This document shows, piece after piece, positions 1 through 7,025 of a DNA stretch of 10,735 nucleotides. Source of the DNA: Beijerinckiaceae bacterium (lineage in GTDB: Bacteria > Pseudomonadota > Alphaproteobacteria > Rhizobiales > Beijerinckiaceae). A program made the position numbers and the translations under genes. Numbering within the stretch: position 1 is the first letter of the stretch; each line of letters opens with the position of its first letter. The stretch lies in the NCBI GenBank assembly GCA_027346205.1, contig DAIESR010000058.1:1-10735 (forward strand), in the 5' to 3' direction. The notes below the pieces were generated by a model. It made no database searches and had not been told where the DNA came from. It saw only the letters and a program-made list of their open reading frames with translations.

Positions 1-41
1 TCTTCAGCCAAAGAAAGAGCGCTGGCCGTCTATCGCAGCTG

Positions 42-512
42 ATGCCGAACGGACGAGACAAGGTTCTTGTACCGGCTCGCATCCCGAGGCGCGAAGTCGG
101 AACCCGGGCTGCTCGGACCGCAGATCAAGCGACGAGCAGCAATGCGCCATTGGAAAGCCTTGCCGGCGGTAGCTTGGCATCGCGCTTTCACGCTTGGCGG
201 GGCGCTTCGGGCCGGCGCTATATTTGCTCTGTCTTTCCCACCAACCCCTGCGCGCCGGATGGCGGCATGCCGGATTTTGCCGAGGCGATTGCGATAGCCG
301 TGGGCTGGGACGGCGACGGACATCGTCGCTGCATCTCGCTTTGGCTTTGCGACGGCGTGCCCGATCTTGCCGCGCGAGACGGGTTTGTCGCGGCCGCCTT
401 GGCCGCTGGTGCCCTGGAATGGCACATCCATCTTCTGGCCGCGGATGCGCGCGAGCGGCGTGCCGCTGCGCAAGACCTGGAAGACTGTCTCGCGGCGGTC
501 TCAGCCGCTTGA
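42..512 (+). CDS. Hypothetical protein, conserved-looking, start uncertain
   Basis: I do not recognise this protein. From about residue 45 the translation looks like a real soluble alpha/beta domain: an SGRRY stretch leading into a hydrophobic strand (CSVFPTN), then PDFAEAIAIAVGWDG, an acidic-hydrophobic stretch, and EWHIHLLAAD near the C-terminus. Composition is balanced, unlike the arginine-rich translations of the other frames here. The first 35 to 45 residues are poor and may not be translated. ATG 42 has no clear Shine-Dalgarno sequence, the frame stays open to the window edge, and TTG codons at 150 and 174 are possible later starts; the TTG at 174 follows a GGCGGT stretch. No signal peptide, membrane segment or catalytic motif is visible. 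The last 12 bases overlap the end of the convergent chaC gene. Function is unknown; that the gene is real is likely but not certain. Confidence 0.55.
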   Translation: MPNGRDKVLVPARIPRREVGTRAARTADQATSSNAPLESLAGGSLASRFHAWRGASGRRYICSVFPTNPCAPDGGMPDFAEAIAIAVGWDGDGHRRCISLWLCDGVPDLAARDGFVAAALAAGALEWHIHLLAADARERRAAAQDLEDCLAAVSAA

Positions 513-1112
513 AACGGCAGGCAGAGGAGCCAGGGATTCGGTCCTTGGCTGAGCCTGCTCGGTAAGTGGATGATCGGAGAATCTCCGCACCAGCCATTCG
601 AGCGTCGCATCGGCGATGCCGAGCTGCGCGAGATGAGCATGAGTGTTGCGGACGTATTCCGGATTGGCGCCGGAGGCGCCATAGCCTTGCCGCACGAGCC
701 GTTCGAGATCCGCCCTGTCGAGCCTGCCCGCATATTGCTGATGACGCCGATCCACCACATAGCAGAGGGCTAGGACGTGGCGTCCGTCGGCGAGCCGGGC
801 CGGTAGGATCAATTCGCGATAGACGAGCGTCACCTGCTCGCGCTGGCGCAGATAGGCGATCGTGTCGGCGGCGGCTGCCGCTGGCACGCGAAAGGCGATG
901 CCCTGGCAGGAGCCGCCCCGGTCGAGGCCGAGCACGAGGCCCGGCTTTTCCGGCGTGCCGCGATGGAAATGCGAATAGACGCAGAGCGCCCGATGATAGC
1001 CGCGCACTGTCGCAACCCGGTGCTCGGTGAAGGTGAAGCCCGGCCGCCACATCAAGGAACCATAGCCGAAGACCCAAAGGTCTGCCGGGAAAGCTGTTGC
1101 ATGCATCATCAT
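501..1112 (-). CDS. chaC: ChaC-like gamma-glutamylcyclotransferase
   Basis: This is a cytosolic enzyme of the gamma-glutamylcyclotransferase fold, ChaC branch, whose members cleave gamma-glutamyl peptides such as glutathione to 5-oxoproline and Cys-Gly. Counting from the ATG at 1112 (203 residues), the substrate-binding loop VFGYGSLMW lies at about residues 14-22. The family's glutamate is in YLRQRE (E92), followed by VTLVYRE. A GxxxGIAFRV strand and an NPEYVRNT-like stretch near the C-terminus also fit, and length is normal for bacterial ChaC. The frame is open to 1166, but family members begin shortly before the WVFGYGSL strand, so one of three consecutive ATG codons (1112, 1109, 1106) is the better start. 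No strong Shine-Dalgarno sequence decides between them. The start sits at the edge of an inverted repeat. Whether glutathione is the actual substrate is inferred from the family. Confidence 0.88.
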   Translation of the reverse strand: MMMHATAFPADLWVFGYGSLMWRPGFTFTEHRVATVRGYHRALCVYSHFHRGTPEKPGLVLGLDRGGSCQGIAFRVPAAAAADTIAYLRQREQVTLVYRELILPARLADGRHVLALCYVVDRRHQQYAGRLDRADLERLVRQGYGASGANPEYVRNTHAHLAQLGIADATLEWLVRRFSDHPLTEQAQPRTESLAPLPAVSSG

Positions 1113-1144
1113 GTCCGAAAACGAGATCCCGCGTGATCGGACAT
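1111..1144. repeat. Inverted repeat at the chaC start
   Basis: Two perfect 8-base arms, atgtccga (1111-1118) and tcggacat (1137-1144), flank an 18-base centre. The left arm overlaps the first candidate ATG of chaC on the minus strand. The arms resemble the intergenic palindromes common in Hyphomicrobiales genomes, so this may be a degenerate repeat copy. A hairpin in the chaC leader or an operator is equally possible. Confidence 0.5.
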
Positions 1145-1403
1145 CATGGCCGCGCGCGGGAAGCAAAGTTTGCTCTACGTCAAAATCCAGGAGGTTTCCC
1201 TACCGAAACAAGAGGTCGATTTCGCGGCAACGCCGAACGTGACAAAAGGCCGATCGAATTTGGTAGGCGTCGATCCTGTTACGACCGGAAGAGAGATTCG
1301 GCATAGGCCGGCTATCCACCCGCGGCCTCCTCGCGCTTTCGCCCAGATTCGGAAATAGGATTTGGTTGCGTTCTTGCAATTGGAATGGCTCTATTTCACA
1401 TGG

Positions 1404-1431
1404 TTAGCGCATGTTCCGGAACATGCGCTAA
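1404..1431. repeat. Perfect 28-bp palindrome just upstream of a Shine-Dalgarno
   Basis: The sequence ttagcgcatgttcc is followed directly by its exact reverse complement ggaacatgcgctaa, with no spacer. It ends two bases before the GGAGGA ribosome-binding site of the DUF2125 gene. A dyad with no spacer suits a dimeric repressor site. As RNA it would form a strong hairpin abutting the ribosome-binding site. It may also be a member of the dispersed palindromic repeats of this order. Confidence 0.8.
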
Positions 1432-1433
1432 AC

Positions 1434-1439
1434 GGAGGA
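1434..1439 (+). promoter_or_regulatory. Ribosome-binding site of the DUF2125 gene
   Basis: GGAGGA lies four bases before ATG 1444 and fixes that start. It directly follows the 28-bp palindrome, so its accessibility could depend on folding of, or binding to, that element. Confidence 0.8.
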
Positions 1440-1443
1440 CCTT

Positions 1444-2508
1444 ATGGCGGTCGAGGTGGTGCAGTTACGAGAGAGGCCGCGGCGCTTCCGGCCATGGCTC
1501 ATCTTGCTCGCGGGCCTCGTCTTTTTCGTCGTGCTGGTCTGGACGATCTTCTGGCGTGTCGCGGCTCAGCAAAGCGCTGTCAGTCTCGACGCCTGGATCG
1601 CCCGCGAAAGAGCCTTCAACCGCAGTTGGACTTGTCCGGATCGGAAGATCGCCGGCTTTCCCTTCGCCATCGAGATCGCTTGCAACAAGCCGCAGTTCGA
1701 CGGAATCATTTTCGGCCGGCATTATGCAGGCTCTTTGAGCGGCTTTCTCGCGACAGCGAAATTCACGAGCCCTAATGTTGTGACGGTGGCTGCCGCCTCG
1801 CCTTTCGCTATCCTTGGCGACGATCGAACGGTCGATGTCTCGCTGACTTGGAGAGCGCTCACCATCGTCCTCGGCGGCGTGCCGCGGGACGTGTCGGCGA
1901 TCACGATTTCCGGTCAAGGGCTGAAGATGCAGGGCCATGCGCTGGGGCTAGGCGCGCTCGATGGACAGGCAGGCCGCGCGACGGCAACGCTCACGCGCGA
2001 CGCGGGGCGAGCCGATCGGGCCATCGATTTCCATGTCACGGTGAATGACGCCACTTCGCCCATCGTCGATGCGCTGCTCCGCACCGCTGCGCCGGCCGAG
2101 ATCAGTGCCGAAGGCACAATCACTCAGGCGAGTTTCGATCCGGCGAAGACGCTGATGAAGACGCTCGACCAATGGCGATCCGCCGGCGGCCGCGTCGATC
2201 TCGCCAATCTCAATGTGGCGCGCGGTGAGACGAAATTTCAGGCCAGTGGAGCGCTGACGGTCGATGCCGCGCATCAGCTCCAGGGCAAGCTCGCGACCCA
2301 AATGCTCGGCTTCGAGCCGCTGTTGCATCGTCTCGGCGTCGATCCGGCGCTCATCAATGCCGGCTCGCTGCTGTCGAGCCTGCTCGGCGGCGGTGGTCAT
2401 GGCGCAGCATCCGGTCCGCGGCCGCTGCGTCTGCCGGTCGGGTTCGACGACGGCCATCTCAACATCGGGCCGGTGCGCACCTCGATAAAGGTGCCGCCGC
2501 TTTATTGA
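1444..2508 (+). CDS. DUF2125 domain-containing membrane-anchored protein
   Basis: This protein of 354 residues belongs to the DUF2125 family of alphaproteobacteria, whose function is not established. A basic N-terminus (RERPRRFRP) precedes one hydrophobic segment at about residues 18-38, so it is probably an inner-membrane anchor or uncleaved signal with the rest in the periplasm. The family signature follows: SLDAWIARE, then W-TCPDR (C64), IAGFPFAIEIAC (C80) and a long beta-rich body. Two nearby cysteines in an exported region could form a disulfide. A glycine-rich turn near residues 315-325 leads to a C-terminal IGPVRTSIKVPPLY. The start is set by GGAGGA four bases upstream. The gene converges on tyrC with a six-base gap, and no terminator is visible between them. 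The repeated beta-strand pattern may reflect a lipid- or envelope-related fold, but that is speculation. Confidence 0.85.
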   Translation: MAVEVVQLRERPRRFRPWLILLAGLVFFVVLVWTIFWRVAAQQSAVSLDAWIARERAFNRSWTCPDRKIAGFPFAIEIACNKPQFDGIIFGRHYAGSLSGFLATAKFTSPNVVTVAAASPFAILGDDRTVDVSLTWRALTIVLGGVPRDVSAITISGQGLKMQGHALGLGALDGQAGRATATLTRDAGRADRAIDFHVTVNDATSPIVDALLRTAAPAEISAEGTITQASFDPAKTLMKTLDQWRSAGGRVDLANLNVARGETKFQASGALTVDAAHQLQGKLATQMLGFEPLLHRLGVDPALINAGSLLSSLLGGGGHGAASGPRPLRLPVGFDDGHLNIGPVRTSIKVPPLY

Positions 2509-2514
2509 GGGGGA

Positions 2515-3483
2515 TCAATCCCCGTTCGGCTCGCCCTTCCTGCGGCCGAAATCGGGTGCGGCCGTCTCCTGACCCTGCTCGATAATCCCGCGCCTGATCG
2601 CCCGCGTGCGGGTGAAGAGATCGAAAAGGCCCTGGCCGTCGCCGCGTCGGATCATCCGTTGCAGCGCGGTGAGATCCTCATTGAAGCGGCCGAGCATTTC
2701 GAGAACTGCCTCCTTATTGTTCAAGAACACGTCGCGCCACATGGTCGGGTCGGAAGCGGCGATACGGGTGAAATCGCGAAAGCCACCGGCCGAGAATTTG
2801 ATGACCTCGGATTGCGTCACCTCTTCGAGATCGGCGGCGGTGCCGACGATATTATAGGCGATGAGATGCGGCACATGGCTCGTGATGGCGAGCACGAGAT
2901 CATGATGCGCCGGATTCATGATTTCGACATTGGCGCCGGCCGCCGTCCAAAAGGCGGCGAGCCGCGCGACGGCCTTGGGATCTGCTTCCAGCGGCGGCGT
3001 CAGAATGCACCAGCGATTGCGGAACAGCGCGGCAAAGCCAGCATCGGGGCCGGATTGCTCGGTGCCGGCGACGGGATGAGCCGGGATGAAATGCACATTC
3101 TTCGGCAGGCAGGGCGCGACATCGGCGATCACCGCGCTTTTGACCGATCCGACATCGGACAAGATGGCGCCATCGCGCAAATGCGGCGCGATTGCTCGCG
3201 CCACCTCGCCGATTGCGCCGACCGGCACGCAGAGAATGACGAGATCGGCGTCGTGCACGGCAACTTCGGCCGTCTCCGCCACCTTGTCGGCAAGGCCGAG
3301 TTCGGCGACGCGCCGGCGCACATCCGCGCTCACATCCATCGCGACAATGGTGCGGGCGAGTGCCTTCTGGCGGGCGATATGAGCGATCGAGGAGCCGATG
3401 AGGCCGATGCCGATGAGGCAAAGGCGTTCGAAGGCAGGCGCGCCGGGCGTGCTTCCAGGTTGCGCCCCGAGATTGTCAGGCAC
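2515..3483 (-). CDS. tyrC: Prephenate/arogenate dehydrogenase (TyrA family)
   Basis: This cytosolic enzyme oxidatively decarboxylates prephenate and/or arogenate on the way to tyrosine. Counting from GTG 3483 (322 residues), the Rossmann dinucleotide motif [10 protein letters not shown] is at about 25-34. An aspartate after strand 2 (AMD, residue 50) favours NAD over [14 protein letters not shown] at about 109-118 and [14 protein letters not shown] from residue 136 are TyrA family signatures, and the C-terminal half is the helical dimerisation domain. No ACT or fused chorismate mutase domain is present; the mutase is encoded separately two genes upstream. The frame is open to 3585, but a longer protein would overlap hisC by more than 100 bases. 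GTG 3483 has AAGGTGG seven bases upstream and overlaps the hisC end by only 8 bases, which suggests translational coupling. Whether prephenate or arogenate is preferred cannot be read from the sequence. Confidence 0.92.
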   Translation of the reverse strand: MPDNLGAQPGSTPGAPAFERLCLIGIGLIGSSIAHIARQKALARTIVAMDVSADVRRRVAELGLADKVAETAEVAVHDADLVILCVPVGAIGEVARAIAPHLRDGAILSDVGSVKSAVIADVAPCLPKNVHFIPAHPVAGTEQSGPDAGFAALFRNRWCILTPPLEADPKAVARLAAFWTAAGANVEIMNPAHHDLVLAITSHVPHLIAYNIVGTAADLEEVTQSEVIKFSAGGFRDFTRIAASDPTMWRDVFLNNKEAVLEMLGRFNEDLTALQRMIRRGDGQGLFDLFTRTRAIRRGIIEQGQETAAPDFGRRKGEPNGD

Positions 3484-4600
3484 TGAGACCACCTTCGCCG
3501 CGCATGAATTCCGCCAGGGCTGCGACCACGAGCCGATTTGCCTCCTCGGTCCCGACGGAGAGCCGCAGACATTGCGGCAGTTCATAGACGTCGACGGCGC
3601 GCAGGATCAGGCCACGGCTCGTCAGAAACGCGTCGGCGGCCTGCGCTTGGGCGGGGTCCTTGAAATGCAGAAGAAGAAAATTGCCGACGCTCGGCGTGAC
3701 CGGGATGCCGAGTTCGGCAATCTCCTGCGTGAGCCAATCGAGCCAGGTCTCGTTATGGGCGATCGCCTTGTCGATATGTTCGAGATCCTGGAGCGCCGCG
3801 ATGCCGACCTCGATCGCTGCCGTACTGATATTGAAGGGTCCGCGGATGCGGTTGATCGCATCGCAGATCGGCGCCGGCGCATAGCACCAGCCAATTCTCA
3901 GACCGGCGAGGCCATAGATCTTCGAGAAGGTGCGCGTCATCACGACATTCTGGCTCGTCAAGGCGAGTTCGAGCCCCGGCGAATAATCATTGCGCGTCAC
4001 ATATTCCGCATAGGCGGCATCGAGCACGAGCAGGACGTGGCGCGGCAAGGCCATGGCCAGCCGCTTGATCTCGCCGAACGGGAGATAGGTGCCAGTCGGA
4101 TTGTTCGGATTGGCGAGGAAGACGATCTTCGTCTTCGGCGTGACCTCGGCGAGGATCTCGTCGACATCGGCGGTCAGGTTCTTCTCTTGCGCGATGACCG
4201 GCATCCCGCCCGCTGCGAGAATGGTGATGCGATAGACGGAGAAGCCGTGCCGCGTGCAAATGCCCTCGTCGCCGGGGCCGACGAATGCATGGCTCAAAAG
4301 CGAGATCAGCTCGTCAGATCCGGCGCCGCAGACGATCCGTGCCGGATCGAGCCCATAGCGGGCGCCGATCGCCTCGCGCAGCGCCGTCGCCGTTCCGTCT
4401 GGATAGATTTCGAGCCGTTCAGCGGCCTTTTTGTATACTTCTTTGGCGCGCGGCGAGGGGCCGAGCGGCGTCTCATTCGATGAAAGCTTATGGATCTTGC
4501 CGGCGCCGGTGCCGCCGCTCTTGCCGGGGCGGTAGGGGTCGATCGCCAACACGCCCGGTCGCGGTTGCGGCCGGCCCGCGCCATCGAAGGAATTCATCAT
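3476..4600 (-). CDS. hisC: Histidinol-phosphate / aromatic aminotransferase (HisC)
   Basis: This is a class I/II PLP-dependent aminotransferase of 374 residues, normal for HisC. It converts imidazole-acetol phosphate to histidinol phosphate, and relatives also transaminate aromatic keto acids. Visible landmarks are [12 protein letters not shown] (about 39-50), EIYPDGT (64-70), [11 protein letters not shown] (92-102), [12 protein letters not shown] (163-174), LDAAYAEY with D194 and Y197 contacting the cofactor, and [15 protein letters not shown] with the Schiff-base lysine K227. The C-terminal substrate arginine is probably in [13 protein letters not shown] four bases upstream supports ATG 4600; ATG 4597 is also possible. 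The gene lies between chorismate mutase and tyrC and overlaps tyrC by 8 bases. This placement, rather than in a histidine operon, suggests it serves tyrosine/phenylalanine synthesis as well as, or instead of, histidine synthesis. Confidence 0.93.
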   Translation of the reverse strand: MMNSFDGAGRPQPRPGVLAIDPYRPGKSGGTGAGKIHKLSSNETPLGPSPRAKEVYKKAAERLEIYPDGTATALREAIGARYGLDPARIVCGAGSDELISLLSHAFVGPGDEGICTRHGFSVYRITILAAGGMPVIAQEKNLTADVDEILAEVTPKTKIVFLANPNNPTGTYLPFGEIKRLAMALPRHVLLVLDAAYAEYVTRNDYSPGLELALTSQNVVMTRTFSKIYGLAGLRIGWCYAPAPICDAINRIRGPFNISTAAIEVGIAALQDLEHIDKAIAHNETWLDWLTQEIAELGIPVTPSVGNFLLLHFKDPAQAQAADAFLTSRGLILRAVDVYELPQCLRLSVGTEEANRLVVAALAEFMRGEGGLSA

Positions 4601-4609
4601 GACACTCCT

Positions 4610-4649
4610 GCGAGCCTTTTGCGCGAAGCGGAGCGAAAAACAGGCTCGC
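4610..4649. repeat. Inverted repeat in the hisC leader
   Basis: Perfect 8-base arms gcgagcct (4610-4617) and aggctcgc (4642-4649) flank a 24-base centre, in which TTTT and AAAA runs can extend the pairing. On the minus-strand transcript the hairpin ends just before the GGAG of hisC. It could limit ribosome access, protect an mRNA end after processing, or be a dispersed repeat copy. I see no leader peptide rich in His, Phe or Tyr codons. Confidence 0.55.
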
Positions 4650-4724
4650 GTCGCCGCATTGGGCTCAATTTTGAGAAAATAGCATCCGGCGGTCTTCCAT
4701 CGCCAGGAAAAAGGCTGACGGATG

Positions 4725-4746
4725 GCAAGCGGAGCTACCCGCTTGC
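4725..4746 (-). terminator. Terminator-like hairpin spanning the chorismate mutase stop codon
   Basis: Arms gcaagcgg (4725-4732) and ccgcttgc (4739-4746) enclose a six-base loop containing the TAG stop codon of the chorismate mutase gene (4735-4737). In the direction of transcription a run of five T follows only after about a dozen bases. It is therefore a poor intrinsic terminator, and it may attenuate transcription or shield the 3' end rather than stop read-through into hisC. Confidence 0.35.
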
Positions 4747-5607
4747 GTTCGTGCCAGATGTTGCCTGTGCTGGCTCGGGTTTGGCGAGATCGAAACGTGC
4801 CGCATGGCTGCCGATCTCGACGAGATCAATGGCCTTCGCTCCGGCCTTCGCACAGGCTTCACGCAGTGCCGCGTCGATCACTGACCCGGATGCCGAGACG
4901 AGCAGGGAAAGGCCTTCGCCTTCAGGACTTTTGCCGAGGATCTCGGCGCCGAGAGCGGCGAGGCCCGCAGGCAAACCCTCCTGCCATCGCGCGACATCCA
5001 AGGCATAAAGCACGACATCGCGCGCCACGGCTTCGGTCAGCGGCTTGGCGATGACGAAGAGCGGCAGGCCGGCTGGATGGTCCGGCCTTTCGACGAAGGG
5101 CAGACGCGCGATGATCTTCGGCGCGGAGGGTGCGACAAGATTCTGCCACCAGGCGCCTGCCGCTGCGCTGCCTTCGACCTTGACGAGACCGAGATCGCCG
5201 GCGGAGGCAGCAACCGCCTCGATCACTCCGGCTGTCCCTGTATGCGCGACGAAAGGCACGGTGAAGCCGAAATGAAAGCGGCAGCCGTCACGCATCGGCG
5301 CGTCACCCTCGGCGATGTCGCAATGCACGCTGTAATTCGCCTGCACGAAAGTGAAGGTGGAAATAATGATCCGCCAGATGCTTTCGACCGTGTCGAGCGG
5401 CAGAATGCCGCGATGGCGCGAGACGAGGCGGCGCATCATTGCAGCCTCGCGATCGGGACGGAAGGCGCAGCTGGCGCCCGCCTTCGCCGCGATCAGCCGG
5501 TCGATGATTTCGCCGCGCTCCATCAATAGTTCATGGAGGCGCTCATCGATACGATCGATCTCGGCGCGGAGGTCGGCCAAAGTTTCGGAAACGGGTCGGT
5601 CCAGCAT
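4735..5607 (-). CDS. AroQ-type chorismate mutase with C-terminal extension
   Basis: Chorismate mutase converts chorismate to prephenate, the branch point to phenylalanine and tyrosine. From ATG 5607 the protein has 290 residues. The first 95 or so are an all-helical AroQ domain: [29 protein letters not shown], then a lysine in [19 protein letters not shown], and a third helix with WRIIISTF. The remaining 190 residues contain a strand-rich part ([39 protein letters not shown]) and a later part of ACT-like alternation. They vaguely recall a degenerate prephenate dehydratase plus regulatory region, but I see no intact dehydratase catalytic TRF motif. The frame is open to 5736. That longer start would lie next to the divergent metX promoter and adds a basic, undomain-like N-terminus, so 5607 is preferred, although its ribosome-binding site is weak. 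hisC and tyrC follow downstream. Confidence 0.85.
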   Translation of the reverse strand: MLDRPVSETLADLRAEIDRIDERLHELLMERGEIIDRLIAAKAGASCAFRPDREAAMMRRLVSRHRGILPLDTVESIWRIIISTFTFVQANYSVHCDIAEGDAPMRDGCRFHFGFTVPFVAHTGTAGVIEAVAASAGDLGLVKVEGSAAAGAWWQNLVAPSAPKIIARLPFVERPDHPAGLPLFVIAKPLTEAVARDVVLYALDVARWQEGLPAGLAALGAEILGKSPEGEGLSLLVSASGSVIDAALREACAKAGAKAIDLVEIGSHAARFDLAKPEPAQATSGTNASG

Positions 5608-5737
5608 GAGCGCTCTGAAATTGGTGATGGCAGTTTGTAAAGCCAATTGCCGTCGCCTGAAAAGCCTTTCTCGACAAGCACGAGAGGGCATCGCGCCGAA
5701 GCCGAGCCCGAGGCTCACATAGAGTCTTAGGTTCACC

Positions 5738-5767
5738 TTGACACTTCGACCCGGGCGCTTCTACATA
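5738..5767 (+). promoter_or_regulatory. Probable metX-metW promoter
   Basis: A perfect TTGACA (-35 box) occupies 5738-5743. With an 18-base spacer, TACATA at 5762-5767 is the best -10 candidate and is a weak match. Initiation would fall near 5774, giving a leader of about 60 bases before metX. This is the only consensus-quality -35 box I found in the window. It lies in the divergent gap between the chorismate mutase gene and metX. Confidence 0.5.
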
Positions 5768-5777
5768 AAAAACACTA

Positions 5778-5795
5778 CGTTCGGCAAAGCGAACG
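5778..5795 (+). promoter_or_regulatory. Hairpin/dyad in the metX leader
   Basis: Arms cgttcg (5778-5783) and cgaacg (5790-5795) surround a six-base gcaaag loop, just downstream of the proposed transcription start. It may be a short 5' mRNA hairpin or an operator dyad. Further on, GGTG (5804-5807) can pair with CACC (5826-5829), which lies next to the GTG start. A GGTGATTT stretch recalls the start of SAM-II riboswitches, but the expected downstream GCTAAA and ACGTTAAA-type elements are absent. Confidence 0.4.
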
Positions 5796-5832
5796 GGACG
5801 GCAGGTGATTTTTCGCGCGGACTGGCACCAAG

Positions 5833-7023
5833 GTGACGATCATCCAGAATTCGAAAGCGGTGAGTCAGCTCGAGGCGGATGCGCCGCATAGCCATGTCGT
5901 GCGCTTTGATGCCGCGCAGCCGCTGAAAATGGATGCGGGGGTCGCCTTGAGCCCCCTCAGCATCGCTTATCAGACTTATGGCACGCTCAACGCCGACAAA
6001 TCCAATGCCATCCTCATCTGCCATGCACTGACCGGCGATCAGCATGTCGCCAATATCCATCCGGTGACCGGCAAGCCCGGCTGGTGGCAAATCATGGTCG
6101 GGCCGGGCCGGCCGATCGATACGGACCGCTATTTTGTGATCGCCTCGAATGTCCTCGGCGGCTGCATGGGCACGACGGGTCCGGCCTCGCTCAATCCGGC
6201 GAGCGGCCGCGCCTATGGTCTCGATCTGCCGCTCGTCACCATTCGCGACATGGTTCGCGCCCAGGCCATGTTGATTGATTATTTGGGCATAGACACGCTG
6301 TTTGGCGTCATCGGCGGCTCGATGGGCGGCATGCAGGTTCTGCAATGGGCCGCGAGCTATCCGGAACGGGTGTTTTCGGCGATGCCGATCGCCACGGCGG
6401 CGAAACATTCCTCGCAGAATATCGCATTTCACGAAGTCGGGCGACAGGCGATCATGGCCGATCCCGAATGGCGCAACGGCTGCTATCTCGATTTCGCCAC
6501 CAGCCCAACCAAGGGCCTCGCCGTTGCGCGCATGGCGGCGCATATCACCTATCTCTCGGATGAAGCGTTGCAGCGCAAATTCGGCCGCAAGCTGCAGGAT
6601 CGCGCCGCGCCGACTTTTTCCTTCAGTGCCGATTTCCAGATCGAGAACTATCTGCGTTATCAGGGTGCGAGCTTTGTCGATCGGTTCGACGCTAATTCTT
6701 ATCTCTATGTCACACGCGCCTGCGATTATTTTGATCTCGCCGATGATTACAACGGCACGCTCGCTTTGGCCTTCAAAGGAACGAAGACGCGTTTTTGCGT
6801 CGTCTCCTTCAGTTCAGATTGGCTCTACCCCACCTCGGCGTCACGTGCGATCGTGCATGCGCTCAATGCCGCTGGCGCATCAGTCTCTTTCGTCGACATA
6901 GAGAGCGATCGTGGCCATGACGCCTTTCTGCTCGAAGTTCCCGAATTCTTTGCGACGACGCGCGGCTTTCTCGATGCCGCGGCGCGGGCGCGCGGCCTAC
7001 CTTCAGTGGAAGGAAAGCGCTGA
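5833..7023 (+). CDS. metX: Homoserine O-acyltransferase (MetX family)
   Basis: This alpha/beta-hydrolase enzyme transfers an acyl group, usually acetyl from acetyl-CoA, to homoserine, activating it for sulfur incorporation into methionine. The protein has 396 residues. Family landmarks are [12 protein letters not shown] (about 62-73), [14 protein letters not shown] (106-119) and the nucleophile elbow GGSMGGMQ with S163. The rest of the catalytic triad is D329 in SFSSDWLYP and H362 in DRGHDAFL. An in-frame stop at 5806 leaves GTG 5833 as the earliest start. No strong Shine-Dalgarno sequence precedes it, and GTG 5860 remains possible, though 5833 gives the fuller N-terminus. metW follows after two bases. 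Some MetX-fold enzymes use succinyl-CoA instead; acetyl versus succinyl cannot be settled from these motifs alone. Confidence 0.94.
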   Translation: MTIIQNSKAVSQLEADAPHSHVVRFDAAQPLKMDAGVALSPLSIAYQTYGTLNADKSNAILICHALTGDQHVANIHPVTGKPGWWQIMVGPGRPIDTDRYFVIASNVLGGCMGTTGPASLNPASGRAYGLDLPLVTIRDMVRAQAMLIDYLGIDTLFGVIGGSMGGMQVLQWAASYPERVFSAMPIATAAKHSSQNIAFHEVGRQAIMADPEWRNGCYLDFATSPTKGLAVARMAAHITYLSDEALQRKFGRKLQDRAAPTFSFSADFQIENYLRYQGASFVDRFDANSYLYVTRACDYFDLADDYNGTLALAFKGTKTRFCVVSFSSDWLYPTSASRAIVHALNAAGASVSFVDIESDRGHDAFLLEVPEFFATTRGFLDAAARARGLPSVEGKR

Positions 7024-7025
7024 TC

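Larger units (their letters stand above)
1113..1443. other. Gene-free stretch between chaC and the DUF2125 gene
   Basis: Both flanking genes are transcribed away from this stretch of about 330 bases, so it should hold two divergent promoters. Short open frames exist, for example from ATG 1146, but their translations show no domain-like pattern. An AGGAGG at 1189-1194 has no start codon at a usable distance. A short palindrome, agcaaa-g-tttgct, lies around 1160-1173. I could not identify a convincing -35/-10 pair in either direction. The two clear structures are the inverted repeat at 1111-1144 and the perfect palindrome at 1404-1431. Confidence 0.6.

Noticed and set aside
4..1077. Leftward open frame of 357 codons across the chaC region
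   Set aside because: The translation is arginine-rich without domain pattern and overlaps chaC in another frame on the same strand; it is a high-GC shadow.
1146..1358. Small rightward gene in the chaC-DUF2125 gap
   Set aside because: No ribosome-binding site fits its ATG, and the 70-residue translation lacks domain character or clear codon bias.
3484..3585. Longer N-terminus for tyrC from ATG 3585
   Set aside because: It would overlap the hisC coding end by over 100 bases and adds sequence before the Rossmann fold that looks like a frame-shifted hisC tail; GTG 3483 has a suitable upstream site.
2659..4483. Long rightward open frames antisense to tyrC and hisC
   Set aside because: Both opposite-strand genes are certain by their motifs, and the antisense translations are rich in Arg, Asp and Ala without recognisable features.
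5608..5736. Longer N-terminus for the chorismate mutase from 5736
   Set aside because: The added 43 residues are basic and undomain-like, and the start would sit beside the divergent metX -35 box. Not fully excluded.
5796..5835. SAM-II riboswitch upstream of metX
   Set aside because: Only GGTGATTT and a short GGTG/CACC pairing match; the downstream conserved elements are missing. Kept as a question, not annotated.
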